The notes below the pieces were generated by a model. It searched no databases and was not told the origin of the DNA. It saw only the letters and a program-made list of their open reading frames with translations. 64,000 nucleotides of DNA from contig CP128386.1 of the NCBI GenBank assembly GCA_030345135.1, positions 6,153,327-6,217,326 on the forward strand. The letters are read 5' to 3'. This stretch comes from Chitinophagaceae bacterium DXS. GTDB taxonomy: Bacteria; Bacteroidota; Bacteroidia; Chitinophagales; Chitinophagaceae. Of the stretch, positions 55,226 to 63,422 are shown piece after piece (within the stretch, counting starts at the first letter, position 1; each line of letters opens with the position of its first letter). The position numbers and the translations under genes are program-made.

Positions 55226-55468
55226 TACTTGTAAGTTTTACGTAATACGTTGATTGGAGCGAAGGTGTATCCGCTAATACGGTGCAATGCCCTACTTTTG
55301 CTGTTTGCAATTTTCACTATTCACTATTCACCATTGACTTGTAATGACCGCGATACATTGCAGTTGTACGTTATAAGTTGATTAGAGCGAAGATGTCACC
55401 ACTGCTGGTCGCTATGCCTTACTTTTGCTGTTTCAATTTTCACTATTCACTTTTCACCATTGACTTAA
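55226..55468. repeat. 128-bp-spaced tandem duplication with ATTCACT heptads
   Basis: GTTGATTGGAGCGAAGGTG..TACTTTTGCTGTTT..TTCACTATTCACCATTGACTT at 55249-55340 recurs, diverged, at 55377-55466. Each copy ends with ATTCACT heptads, and the second array stops 2 bp before the trmN6 start codon. Confidence 0.75.
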
Positions 55469-56188
55469 ATGCCCAATCATTTTTTCAAATTCAAACAATT
55501 CACCGTTTACCAGGATAAGTGTGCAATGAAAGTGTGTACCGATGCGTGTCTGTTTGGTGGTTGGTTGGCGAATAAAGCTGATCTTGCTTCTGGGAAACAT
55601 GTGTTGGATATTGGTGCGGGAACAGGATTGCTATCGTTAATGCTTGCGCAGAAATTGCAGGAAGCGAAGATTGATGCGGTTGAAATTGATTTGCATGCGG
55701 CGGAGCAGGCAAGGGAAAATTTTGGCGGATCAGATTGGTCTGCAAGGTTGAATTTGATAAATATGCCGGTACAAGAATTAAAGCCGGAAATAAAATATGA
55801 CTTGATTATCTCCAATCCCCCCTTTTTTGAAAACGATCTGAAAAGCAATGATCATAAACGCAACCTGGCCCTGCACAGCACGGCTTTAGGCTTGGATGAG
55901 TTATTTGATTTTGTAAATGGCCACCTGGATGACAATGGTTCTTTTGCTGTATTGATCCCATATCATAGAACGCAAGAATGTCTTCATTTGGCCAGCCAGC
56001 GCAGCTTTCATTTAGCAGAAAGTGTACTAGTGAAACAAACTCCCAGACATGATTTCTTCCGAAGTATGTTATTGTTTAGAAAACAACCATCCGAAGCAGT
56101 AGAAAACGTGATTGTTATTAAGGATGCGAGCAATGCTTATACTGATGAGTTTGTAGGGTTGCTAAAAAACTATTATCTGCATTTATAA
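55469..56188 (+). CDS. trmN6: tRNA1(Val) (adenine(37)-N6)-methyltransferase TrmN6/YfiC
   Basis: A 239-residue SAM-dependent methyltransferase. It opens with FKFKQFTVYQDKCAMKVCTDACLFGGW, typical of the YfiC family, followed by motif I VLDIGAGTGLL (residues 45-55), the acidic VEID, and the amino-methylase motif N116-P-P-F119 in IISNPPFFEND. The family methylates the N6 of adenine 37 in tRNA-Val. The start codon directly abuts a heptad array. Confidence 0.9.
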   Translation: MPNHFFKFKQFTVYQDKCAMKVCTDACLFGGWLANKADLASGKHVLDIGAGTGLLSLMLAQKLQEAKIDAVEIDLHAAEQARENFGGSDWSARLNLINMPVQELKPEIKYDLIISNPPFFENDLKSNDHKRNLALHSTALGLDELFDFVNGHLDDNGSFAVLIPYHRTQECLHLASQRSFHLAESVLVKQTPRHDFFRSMLLFRKQPSEAVENVIVIKDASNAYTDEFVGLLKNYYLHL

Positions 56189-56192
56189 ACAG

Positions 56193-56293
56193 TTTTTTTA
56201 CCACAGAGTACACAGAGTTTTTTTCACTGAGTTGCACTGAGATGCTCTGTGCAACTCAGTGTCATAACTCCTTTACCTCTGTGGTTAAAAAAA
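56193..56293. terminator. Nested hairpin, probable bidirectional terminator
   Basis: The outer arms TTTTTTTACCACAGAG (56193-56208) and CTCTGTGGTTAAAAAAA (56277-56293) enclose a perfect inner stem, CACTGAGTTGCAC (56225-56237) with GTGCAACTCAGTG (56249-56261). It lies between the convergent trmN6 and saccharopine-dehydrogenase-like genes. CACAGAG is repeated inside. Confidence 0.65.
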
Positions 56294-56317
56294 CTCTTGC
56301 ACATTTTCAATTGTCAA

Positions 56318-57523
56318 CTAATGCAACGCGTAGTCGCTTAAGTATTCAAAGTGCTCCGTCAACTTCCCCTTCCTCAAAATCGTCGCTTTCTCAATTATTT
56401 CATTCCCATCCCTTACCAGATCGCCCAGCACATGTTTAATCAATTGTTCTCCAAAATACCTGCTTGCATCACGAGGCAACTCATTCGGTAAATTTCCTAC
56501 AGCCATTACATCCACGCTTTCGGGTAAATAAGGCGCGGTTTTTTCGAAAGTTTGTCTGTTCACACCATAAACCGGATCGCTGATCACTGCGTCGCCAAGA
56601 TTGCAGGGAACACTTCCATTTTTATCATCAGTAATATCCGCTATCGTGCTGATCCGGAAGGATTTATCTTTTAATGCTTCCATCTCAAACAACCGCGGCA
56701 TGTTTGGCGTCCAGTAAATGCCATTCATAAGAATATCAGCTTGCGAATAGTAATTTTCAAACAGGCAATCGTATTCCTCTGGATGATTGTGAAAATGCTC
56801 CCGGTTATATTTTCCGGTTGCACGATGCCGGTATAGACCGGCTCCCTTTAAATGCACATAAACCGGGTAGGCAAACTCTTTACTTAAAAAATCATCCTCT
56901 TCAACATCCTGCACATCCATCAGGTTCATGATCTCTAATATACCGTGTGCCACACGACCACTGCCCGTCACGACAATTTTTATATTGGGTAACTTTAAAC
57001 CAAAATAAGTATGGATGAGTGCACGGTAGTCCTTGCTTTTGTACACCCTGCCGAGCGAAAACTGACCCGTGCGATTGCCGTACGCCATAATACCATTGTG
57101 TGCACCCACAATTCCAGCAAAAAAGCCAAAGCCAATGATCCGCTGACCGTCCTCATGTTCCAGGCATTCATAATCAATCAGCGTAATATTTTTATCCATC
57201 ATTGCATGCATCAACGCCTGGTTATATGATTGTTTCTTTTTGGTGTGCGAAAAGAAAACATAGGTTTTATCGGGAATTAACATGCTAACGGGCACTTCCT
57301 TTATGCCGAACATAATATCGCAATCACTCACATCTTCCTGAACGGTAATGCCGGCGAGTTCGTATTCCTTATCCGTAAAGCACCTTGTAGCGCTGCTTTG
57401 CACGGTAATAGTACATCCCGGTAAATTCTTCTGCAGCCATTTGCATTGGGCGGGCGTAAGAGCCACACGTTCGTCCGACGGAGTTTTTCCTTCTCTGATA
57501 AGCGCAATAGCTGGCATTGGCAT
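56318..57523 (-). CDS. Saccharopine dehydrogenase (L-lysine-forming)/alanine dehydrogenase-like protein
   Basis: A 401-residue oxidoreductase. The N-terminal AlaDh/PNT-type domain is clear (IREGKTPSDERVALTPAQC, then FGIKEVPVSMLIPDKTYVFFSHTKKKQ and LIDYECLEHEDGQRIIGFGFFAGIVGAHNGI). A Rossmann motif IVVTGSGRVAHG follows, then IADITDDKNGS and VYGVNRQTFE. The SHTKKKQ and IGFGFFAG blocks resemble fungal Lys1-type NAD-dependent saccharopine dehydrogenase more than alanine dehydrogenase. The exact substrate is not certain. It stands alone, divergent from hscB. Confidence 0.85.
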   Translation of the reverse strand: MPMPAIALIREGKTPSDERVALTPAQCKWLQKNLPGCTITVQSSATRCFTDKEYELAGITVQEDVSDCDIMFGIKEVPVSMLIPDKTYVFFSHTKKKQSYNQALMHAMMDKNITLIDYECLEHEDGQRIIGFGFFAGIVGAHNGIMAYGNRTGQFSLGRVYKSKDYRALIHTYFGLKLPNIKIVVTGSGRVAHGILEIMNLMDVQDVEEDDFLSKEFAYPVYVHLKGAGLYRHRATGKYNREHFHNHPEEYDCLFENYYSQADILMNGIYWTPNMPRLFEMEALKDKSFRISTIADITDDKNGSVPCNLGDAVISDPVYGVNRQTFEKTAPYLPESVDVMAVGNLPNELPRDASRYFGEQLIKHVLGDLVRDGNEIIEKATILRKGKLTEHFEYLSDYALH

Positions 57524-57584
57524 AATTTTGTTCTAAAGTAATCGATATTTTTTATCAGGCGAATACGCTCAGGGGAATATTGTA

Positions 57585-58106
57585 ATGAATAACACTATGA
57601 ATTATTTTGAATTATTTGAACTGCCGGTAAACCTTAAACCCGAAAAGGCGCATGTAAAAAAGAAGTTTTATGAACTAAGCAGGCAGTACCATCCGGATTT
57701 TTTTACTAATGAAAATGAGGAGGCCCAGGCCGAAGCGCTTGAAAAGTCATCTTTGGTAAACAAAGCTTTCAAAACTTTTCAGAATGAGGATGAAACCATT
57801 AAATATGTACTTCAGATAAAAGGTCTGCTGGAAGAAGATGAAAAATTTCAGCTTCCCAACGATTTTTTAATGGAAATGATGGACCTGAATGAAAGTGTAA
57901 TGGACGCTGAAATTGAAGGAAACATAGGCCAGATGGCCGCTGCGGAGGCGCAGATTGAGCAATTTAAAAATGAAATATATGAACCTGTTCAGCAAATTGT
58001 GGAGGATTATAAGGAAGGTGTTACTACCGAAAAAGAGCTGTTGCAAGTAAAAACTTATTATTATAAGAAAAAATATCTTAACAGGATTTTGGCCGGATTA
58101 AGATGA
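57585..58106 (+). CDS. hscB: Fe-S cluster assembly co-chaperone HscB
   Basis: A 173-residue J-protein: MNYFELFELPVNL at the start, HPD at residues 36-38 in LSRQYHPDFF, and the C-terminal three-helix scaffold-binding domain (PNDFLMEMMDLNESVMDAE..). AGGGGAA about 9 nt upstream supports the ATG at 57585, although an ATG 12 bases later is also possible. HscB brings the IscU scaffold to the HscA chaperone. No other isc genes are next to it here. Confidence 0.93.
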   Translation: MNNTMNYFELFELPVNLKPEKAHVKKKFYELSRQYHPDFFTNENEEAQAEALEKSSLVNKAFKTFQNEDETIKYVLQIKGLLEEDEKFQLPNDFLMEMMDLNESVMDAEIEGNIGQMAAAEAQIEQFKNEIYEPVQQIVEDYKEGVTTEKELLQVKTYYYKKKYLNRILAGLR

Positions 58107-58170
58107 TGCACTAATATTGCAGCCCGTTTCGGAGGTCCGGTTACCGGAAAGAGCCGAAAATGGTAGTAAA

Positions 58171-58254
58171 GCCCAGATGGCGGAATTGGTAGACGCGCTA
58201 GACTCAAAATCTGGTTCTCGCAAGGGAGTGCAGGTTCGATTCCTGTTCTGGGCA
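58171..58254 (+). tRNA. tRNA-Leu (anticodon CAA)
   Basis: An 84-nt class II tRNA. The acceptor arm GCCCAGA pairs with TCTGGGC plus discriminator A; there is a GGTAGAC-type D arm, an anticodon loop CTCAAAA with anticodon CAA, a long variable arm (TCTC..GGGA) and a T arm CAGGTTCGATTCCTG. The 3' CCA is not encoded. It reads UUG codons. Confidence 0.97.
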
Positions 58255-58258
58255 CGGT

Positions 58259-58292
58259 AAAAAGCCTGTAATCATAGATTTCAGGCTTTTTT
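58259..58292 (+). terminator. Terminator after tRNA-Leu
   Basis: AAAAAGCCTG (58259-58268) pairs with CAGGCTTTTT (58282-58291) and continues into T residues, five bases after the tRNA. Confidence 0.8.
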
Positions 58293-58350
58293 ATTTGCGC
58301 TGTTTTTCAAGGGGCGAACCGTTGCCGAAATATATCAAAAGGCTGTTTGC

Positions 58351-58452
58351 ATGAACTTTACTCAAACTGTCTTTAAAACCAATGTTTTCAGGGATAATAT
58401 TAAATCTGGCAAGATTACATCCTACGATCTGATTGATGAGGATCAGCCATAA
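58351..58452 (+). CDS. Possible 33-residue small ORF
   Basis: ATG to TAA, encoding a short hydrophilic peptide (begins MNFTQTVFKTNVF, ends DLIDEDQP). AAAGG lies about 9 nt upstream of the ATG. I recognise no family, and it could equally be a gene remnant or chance. It overlaps nothing and faces the DUF1826-like gene. Confidence 0.2.
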   Translation: MNFTQTVFKTNVFRDNIKSGKITSYDLIDEDQP

Positions 58453-58461
58453 AATCTGCGA

Positions 58462-59160
58462 TCAACAGATTAGCAACAACCTGTGCTGCCCGGCTATCTC
58501 CTTTGGTGCACGGTGAACACATGGAAGAACCTGACTTTCGGGATGGTCAACCGCCAGGCGCCACAGATTACCAAGGCCTAAGATTATCGGACGAGCACCG
58601 GGTTTTGCCTGGTAGTGCAAGTCAAAGAAATGGTCGCTTAAGAATAATTCAAAATCCTCCTCCGCTCCATGATATAGCTTTTTGAGTTCTTCACGTATCT
58701 CAGGAATAAGTACTTTCTGTTGAGCCTGTGCATTGGGCAATATCTCACTTGACGAGCCGTAGTAGGTGCACAAAATGGTATCGGTTGGTATGGGCGAACG
58801 ATCTACATGAAAGGAATAGACATCGGTCGGGAAAAATGGGTAGCTATCGTCCCGATCATAATGTTTGATCACATTAAGAACGGGCGATGCACCGCGCGCT
58901 TTCAATAGTTTCAGGTCATTTAAAAGAATCTCACGGGCGAGTTGTCCCTGTTGGCTTAGCTGAAGCTCAAGAAGCTCCTCTGGTTCAATTTCCGTTATGT
59001 TTCCGCTTAGCGCTACTTTTCCCACGATCTCAGAAAAATCACCCATTAGTTGACGAGTCCAGCAAATCGCGTTTACCGATTTATTAAATGGCGTAGCAAC
59101 AAAGTCTTGAAAATTTGAGACGTAGAGAACCTGTTCCCCGGCATGAGATGAATATGTCAT
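58462..59160 (-). CDS. Conserved hypothetical protein, DUF1826-like
   Basis: A 232-residue cytoplasmic protein from the ATG at 59160; a TTG three codons upstream is less likely. Features that recall DUF1826 are an early CWTRQL, a central FHVDRSPIPTDTILCTYYGSSSEILPN block, then GARPIILGLGNLWR and a C-terminal VHRAPKEIAGQHRLLL. The spaced H-x-D and late H-R are reminiscent of cupin/2-oxoglutarate-dioxygenase metal ligands, but this is only suggestive and no function is known. It lies alone between a tRNA and a MarR-type gene. Confidence 0.7.
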   Translation of the reverse strand: MTYSSHAGEQVLYVSNFQDFVATPFNKSVNAICWTRQLMGDFSEIVGKVALSGNITEIEPEELLELQLSQQGQLAREILLNDLKLLKARGASPVLNVIKHYDRDDSYPFFPTDVYSFHVDRSPIPTDTILCTYYGSSSEILPNAQAQQKVLIPEIREELKKLYHGAEEDFELFLSDHFFDLHYQAKPGARPIILGLGNLWRLAVDHPESQVLPCVHRAPKEIAGQHRLLLIC

Positions 59161-59561
59161 AACAGGCAATGTAAAAATAAATGCGCAAAGCTTAGATAAC
59201 GACGAATGTTTATGTCTGAAATCAATTCATTGTATTAGTCCGTAGGACTTTAAGTTTAATAGAAACCCCAAAAAAACAGGCCTATCTTGTCCGTAGGACA
59301 TTAACCTCTTTTATTTGATTAAAGTCATAAGGGGTCAGGATGTTCTCAATTTGGATATTTCTATTAAGCTTAATTCCCCACGGGAAAAACTGTCACTATT
59401 GTGAAATTTGTCATTGGCACGATAGAAGATGTCTCCCCGAATATTTGGACTAGTGGTGATGGTTTATAAGTGCTTGTATTCGAAAACCCATTAAATAAAT
59501 GGATCGAGTTAAAATTTCTTCTTAATTTTACATAACTAGTTATGTAATCAATTATATTATT
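59161..59561. other. 400-bp regulatory spacer with GTCCGTAGGAC palindromes
   Basis: There is no gene. AGTCCGTAGGACT (59237-59249) and TGTCCGTAGGACA (59288-59300) are two 5-3-5 palindromes 51 bp apart whose outer base pair differs but still pairs in each. The downstream end holds the MarR operator candidate. Confidence 0.6.
59528..59547. promoter_or_regulatory. Perfect 20-bp palindrome upstream of the marR-GNAT gene
   Basis: TTACATAACTAGTTATGTAA is a perfect 20-bp inverted repeat ending 14 bp before the start codon. Its size and position fit a MarR-family operator used for autoregulation. Confidence 0.75.
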
Positions 59562-60518
59562 ATGAATTTATTTGAAAGGACCGGTAAAATGGCATTGGGA
59601 AGTCGACTGCGTCTTCTTACAGCAAGAATAACCGCCGATGCGGCCAAAATTTACGAGTTGTATGATAACGAGTTTTCTCCGAAGTGGTTTCCGGTGTTTT
59701 TTGTTCTTTACCAGGATGGTGAAAAAACAATTACAGAAATAGCAGATGAAATTGGCCACTCGCAGCCATCAGTAACCAAAATAATTAAGGAAATGGAGGT
59801 GGCTGGCCTGGTTTTTACCAATATTGAATCGAAAGACAAACGTAGAAACCTGGTGGGACTTACCGCAAAAGGAACAACGCTTTCTGCAAGAATCAAGATT
59901 CAAACTGCCGACATAGATATTGCAATTGAAGAGATTACCAAAGAAGCTTCACACGACCTTTGGGAAGCTTTAGCAGAATGGGAATTTTTGCTTGATAAAA
60001 AGTCGCTACTGAAAAGAGTTCAGGAACAAAAGAAGCTGCGTGAGAGTAAAGACGTGCGCATTGTTGATTACACACCGCAATACAAAACTGCATTCAAGGC
60101 CCTTAATGAAGAATGGATATCCGCCTACTTTGAAATGGAGGAAGCTGACTACAAAGCACTGGATAATCCAGAAGAGTATATCTTAAATAGGGGAGGAAGA
60201 ATTTTTGTAGCGCTTTACAAAGACGAGCCGCTTGGGGTTTGTGCTTTAATAAAAACGGATGATCCTGGTTACGATTTTGAACTGGCAAAAATGGCTGTTT
60301 CTCCTAAAGGCCAGGGTAAAAGCATTGGTTATTTGCTCGGAAAAGAAGCTATCAATAAAGCCAGGGAACTCAGAGCCTCAAAAATCTACCTCGAAAGCAA
60401 TACTATTCTAAAGCCCGCTATTAACCTTTATTACAAATTAGGTTTTCAAAAAATAGCAGGCCGTACAACACCATACAAACGTTGCAATATTCAGATGGAA
60501 TTAGATTTAAAAGGGTAG
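59562..60518 (+). CDS. MarR-type HTH / GNAT acetyltransferase fusion
   Basis: A 318-residue two-domain protein. Residues 1-150 are a MarR winged helix (KTITEIADEIGHSQPSVTKIIKEMEVAGLVFTNIESKDKRRNLVGLT). Residues ~165-318 are a GNAT domain (YFEMEEADYKALDNPEEYIL, GRIFVALYKDEPLGVCAL, FELAKMAVSPKGQGKSIGYLLGKEAI with the acetyl-CoA-binding QGKSIG turn, then YYKLGFQKI). Such fusions are a known family whose targets are mostly unknown. The preceding perfect palindrome suggests self-regulation. No other gene follows in the same orientation. Confidence 0.93.
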   Translation: MNLFERTGKMALGSRLRLLTARITADAAKIYELYDNEFSPKWFPVFFVLYQDGEKTITEIADEIGHSQPSVTKIIKEMEVAGLVFTNIESKDKRRNLVGLTAKGTTLSARIKIQTADIDIAIEEITKEASHDLWEALAEWEFLLDKKSLLKRVQEQKKLRESKDVRIVDYTPQYKTAFKALNEEWISAYFEMEEADYKALDNPEEYILNRGGRIFVALYKDEPLGVCALIKTDDPGYDFELAKMAVSPKGQGKSIGYLLGKEAINKARELRASKIYLESNTILKPAINLYYKLGFQKIAGRTTPYKRCNIQMELDLKG

Positions 60519-60543
60519 ACTATGGACAATGAAAACTTGTAAA

Positions 60544-60994
60544 TCCTTCTTGGCGCAAGCATGCAGTCGCGATATTTGCGCGGCCTACTTATGCTGAATG
60601 CATCCAGTTTGCTAAGATTTATTTATACCCCCTTGGTATTGCACATTTAGGCCGACCGCCGTTGTTGGTGTGTCGGGCTGGCGATGAGTGCGTGCACACC
60701 AGCAACAATTTTCGGTGTTCACCTTTTTTGTGCAAGTAAAGTGCAAGAAGCCGAGCAAGAATACTACTCCGCACTGAATGCTGTCGTTTTTTTGTGCTGA
60801 GCAAAAAATGCCTTTGTAAATAATAAAAGTCCTTTGCGACAGATAATAATCATTCGCCAAATTGGTGCTATGCCTGAATTAGCTAATGTTATTGAAGATG
60901 TGTTGCAACCTGCTTATGTTGTTGGTACGCTTTCACACTTTTCCTTCGCTGCATACCAACAACGGCGATCGGCTTAAATGTGCAACAAGACCAA
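60544..60994. repeat. Tandem ~455-bp element, copy 1
   Basis: It begins TCCTTCTTGGCGCAAGCATG. Its core is bounded by inverted repeats CGCCGTTGTTGGTGTG (60657-60672) and CATACCAACAACGGCG (60952-60967). Inner motifs CACACCAGCAAC (60695-60706) and GTTGTTGGTA (60918-60927) let each end fold into its own hairpin. Short open frames in it are not shared in frame with copy 2, so it looks non-coding. Confidence 0.85.
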
Positions 60995-61040
60995 GGAGAT
61001 GATGTAGAATAAAGAACTTGCGGTTGTAATGAATTAGGAC

Positions 61041-61497
61041 ATCCATCTTGGTGCAAGCATGCAGTAGAGCTATGTGCGTTGCGTACTTTCTATCCATGTT
61101 GGTATCGAATATGTAGACTGACCGCAGTTTCTACTCCCCTGGTATTGCACACTTAGGCTGACCGCCGTTGTTGCGTGTGTCGGGCTGGCGATGAGTGTGT
61201 GCACACCAACAACAGGTTTCGGTGTTTACTTTTTTTGTGCAAGTAAACAGCAAGAAGCCGACCAAGATAACTACCCCGCACTAATTGCATTCGTTTTTTT
61301 GTGGGGAGCAAAGAATGCCTTTGTAGATAATAAAAAGACATTTTGCCAAACATATAATCATTCGCCAAATTAGTGCAATGCTTTCGCCAATACAGTTAAA
61401 TATGTGTTGCAACCTACTTATGTTGTTGGTACGCTTTCACACTTTTCCTTTGCTGCATACCAACAACGGCGATCTGCGTGGACGTGTAACAAGATCA
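61041..61497. repeat. Tandem ~455-bp element, copy 2
   Basis: A diverged second copy 497 bp downstream of the first. The equivalent motifs are at 61163-61179, 61202-61213, 61422-61431 and 61456-61471. The end hairpin GTTGTTGGTA with TACCAACAAC is perfectly kept. Together the two copies fill the 1.1-kb gap between the marR-GNAT and XRE genes. Confidence 0.85.
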
Positions 61498-61631
61498 ATT
61501 CTAAAGACTTCCCCTTACTTGTGCCAAGTCAATCCATTGGTCCAGGGTTTTTTGAAGGGAACTTTTACAAAAGGAAGGAATTAAAAGACACTATTTCAAT
61601 GATGCAGCTCAGTTTCAACAGCCTCTGTCAA

Positions 61632-62042
61632 CTACTTTAATTTATCCAATATCTTCTGCAGCAATTCTACTTTTTCTTTTTCAGCCTGCAATAATCTTTC
61701 ATACAGCTTTCTGTTTTCCGTTACTTCTTCTTGCCATTTGTCAAACGGGTTGAAATTGCATTTATAGTTTTGTGCATATGCAACGGCTTCATCACTAAAC
61801 GTGTTCGAAATAATATTCACCGCAGCCCCTTCATCAAGATTTTGAATGGCCTGTACGGGTACTTTTAGCACTGCAGCCACCTGTTTCAATAGATCTTCCT
61901 CAATCACTTCCTTTTGTTCCAGAAGCGATATTTTACGCTGGTTCCAATCGTCACCAAGTTCCATTGCCAACCCTTCCTGCTTAAGGCCGAGCATTTCTCT
62001 AAAATGCCTTATGTTACGGCCCTGGTGTATTGTTTTTTCCAT
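61632..62042 (-). CDS. XRE-family helix-turn-helix regulator
   Basis: A 136-residue protein from the ATG at 62042. Residues ~8-60 form a Cro/CI-type HTH (GRNIRHFREMLGLKQEGLAMELGDDWNQRKISLLEQKEVIEEDLLKQVAAVLKVP). The C-terminal third is a coiled coil (VTENRKLYERLLQAEKEKVELLQKILDKL) likely used for dimerisation. There is no phage or toxin neighbour, so the target is unknown. It lies between the tandem element and the pfk gene. Confidence 0.9.
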   Translation of the reverse strand: MEKTIHQGRNIRHFREMLGLKQEGLAMELGDDWNQRKISLLEQKEVIEEDLLKQVAAVLKVPVQAIQNLDEGAAVNIISNTFSDEAVAYAQNYKCNFNPFDKWQEEVTENRKLYERLLQAEKEKVELLQKILDKLK

Positions 62043-62168
62043 TTTAATAAGTGCTGATATGGGCAAATATAATAAAAGCTTATAAGGTAAAATAGCTGAT
62101 AAAGAACCGGTAATTCAACGCTTTCTCTTTATAAAATTTTATTGACTATTAAAACACCAGGTTGATGG

Positions 62169-63422
62169 CTATTCAAATAAATCAACCTGCCCTGTAGATG
62201 CCTGCACTGCTTTCCATTGAAAACTTTCAGGATCCATAGATTTTTTGCGGCTGGTTAAAAGTTCAATAGGCACGTGTATAAATCTGTCATGCATGTATCC
62301 TATCACCAACCCTGTTTTTCCCGCCATTGCTGCGTGAACAGCGTTACGGGCAAACATATCGCAGAGTATAGCGTCTTCCGAATTGGCCGCGCTGCTGCGA
62401 ATAATATAACTGGGATCAATGTAGCGCATCACTATCGGACTGTTTTCGCTTTTAAAATATTGTTCGATAGCACCCTTCAGGAATAGTCCTATATCTTTAG
62501 ACTTAACATTTCCGGAGTCATCTTTTTTCAATTCATCCGCGGCAAATAAATCCTGTCCGGCTCCTTCGGCCACTACGACCAATGCATGTGAGCGATCAAT
62601 AATCCGTTCTTTTAATGCAGCAAGAAATCCATCCAGTTTAAAAGACGCTTCAGGAAGAAGGGCAAAGTTTACGTCCTGGCAGGAAACCGTTGCACCGGCG
62701 GCCACAAAACCTGCATGTCTTCCCATAAGTTTTACCAACGCAATGCCATTCTCTACACTGATTGCCTCGTTGTGTGCATTACTCAAAACTCTACTTGCTT
62801 CCGAAACCGCTGTCATATAGCCGAAAGTTCTGGTAACAAAAGCCACATCATTATCAATTGTCTTTGGAACGCCCACTACTGCAAGCGGGTAACCTCTTTT
62901 TTTTGCTTCCTGGAATAATGCATTACCGCCTCGCTGGGTGCCATCACCACCTACGGTAAAAATTATATTTACTCCCCGTTGAATAAGATTATCTACTGCA
63001 ACAGGAATATCCACCGGGCCTCTCGAAGTGCCTAAAACTGTTCCCCCTTCTTTGTGAATGTTATGAACAAATTCCGGTGTAAGCACAATAGGTTCCTTTC
63101 CTTTTGCGGGATCCAAACCCTGGTACCCACCACGAAAACCAAGTACCTCTTTTATTCCATAGGCGTGATGCAGCTCCAGGAATAATGATCTGATCACATT
63201 GTTTAAGCCGGGACAAAGGCCGCCACAGGTAATAATGCCGGCGCGCGTATGCTTCGGATCAAAAAATAATTTGGAACGGGGGCCAGCCAATTCGAATGTC
63301 AACGCTTCTTTTGCAGTTGAGGTTGGATCTATTACTATATTCTCAGGAATTCGAAGACTATCGCTAATGCTATGACCTATCGGAGATTCAAATGTTGCTT
63401 CACCCAAAACAGTTATATTCAT
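62169..63422 (-). CDS. 6-phosphofructokinase, long (plant-like) ATP-type
   Basis: A 417-residue PFK with about 60 extra N-terminal residues relative to E. coli PfkA. The motifs are GGLCPGLNNVIRSL (67-80), GFRGGYQGL, GGDGT at 158-162 and PKTIDND at 186-192, including catalytic Asp190. Gly at the GGDGT position points to ATP rather than pyrophosphate as phosphoryl donor, while the Lys in PKTIDND is the form shared by plant ATP-PFKs and PPi enzymes. ATP use is therefore likely but not certain. It is monocistronic. Confidence 0.92.
   Translation of the reverse strand: MNITVLGEATFESPIGHSISDSLRIPENIVIDPTSTAKEALTFELAGPRSKLFFDPKHTRAGIITCGGLCPGLNNVIRSLFLELHHAYGIKEVLGFRGGYQGLDPAKGKEPIVLTPEFVHNIHKEGGTVLGTSRGPVDIPVAVDNLIQRGVNIIFTVGGDGTQRGGNALFQEAKKRGYPLAVVGVPKTIDNDVAFVTRTFGYMTAVSEASRVLSNAHNEAISVENGIALVKLMGRHAGFVAAGATVSCQDVNFALLPEASFKLDGFLAALKERIIDRSHALVVVAEGAGQDLFAADELKKDDSGNVKSKDIGLFLKGAIEQYFKSENSPIVMRYIDPSYIIRSSAANSEDAILCDMFARNAVHAAMAGKTGLVIGYMHDRFIHVPIELLTSRKKSMDPESFQWKAVQASTGQVDLFE

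Noticed and set aside
58171-60518. Genomic island inserted at tRNA-Leu
   Set aside because: No integrase and no second copy of the tRNA 3' end were found downstream by eye.
60612-61640. Short frames inside the tandem 455-bp element as protein genes
   Set aside because: The two copies do not keep the same frame or protein, while the inverted repeats are kept.
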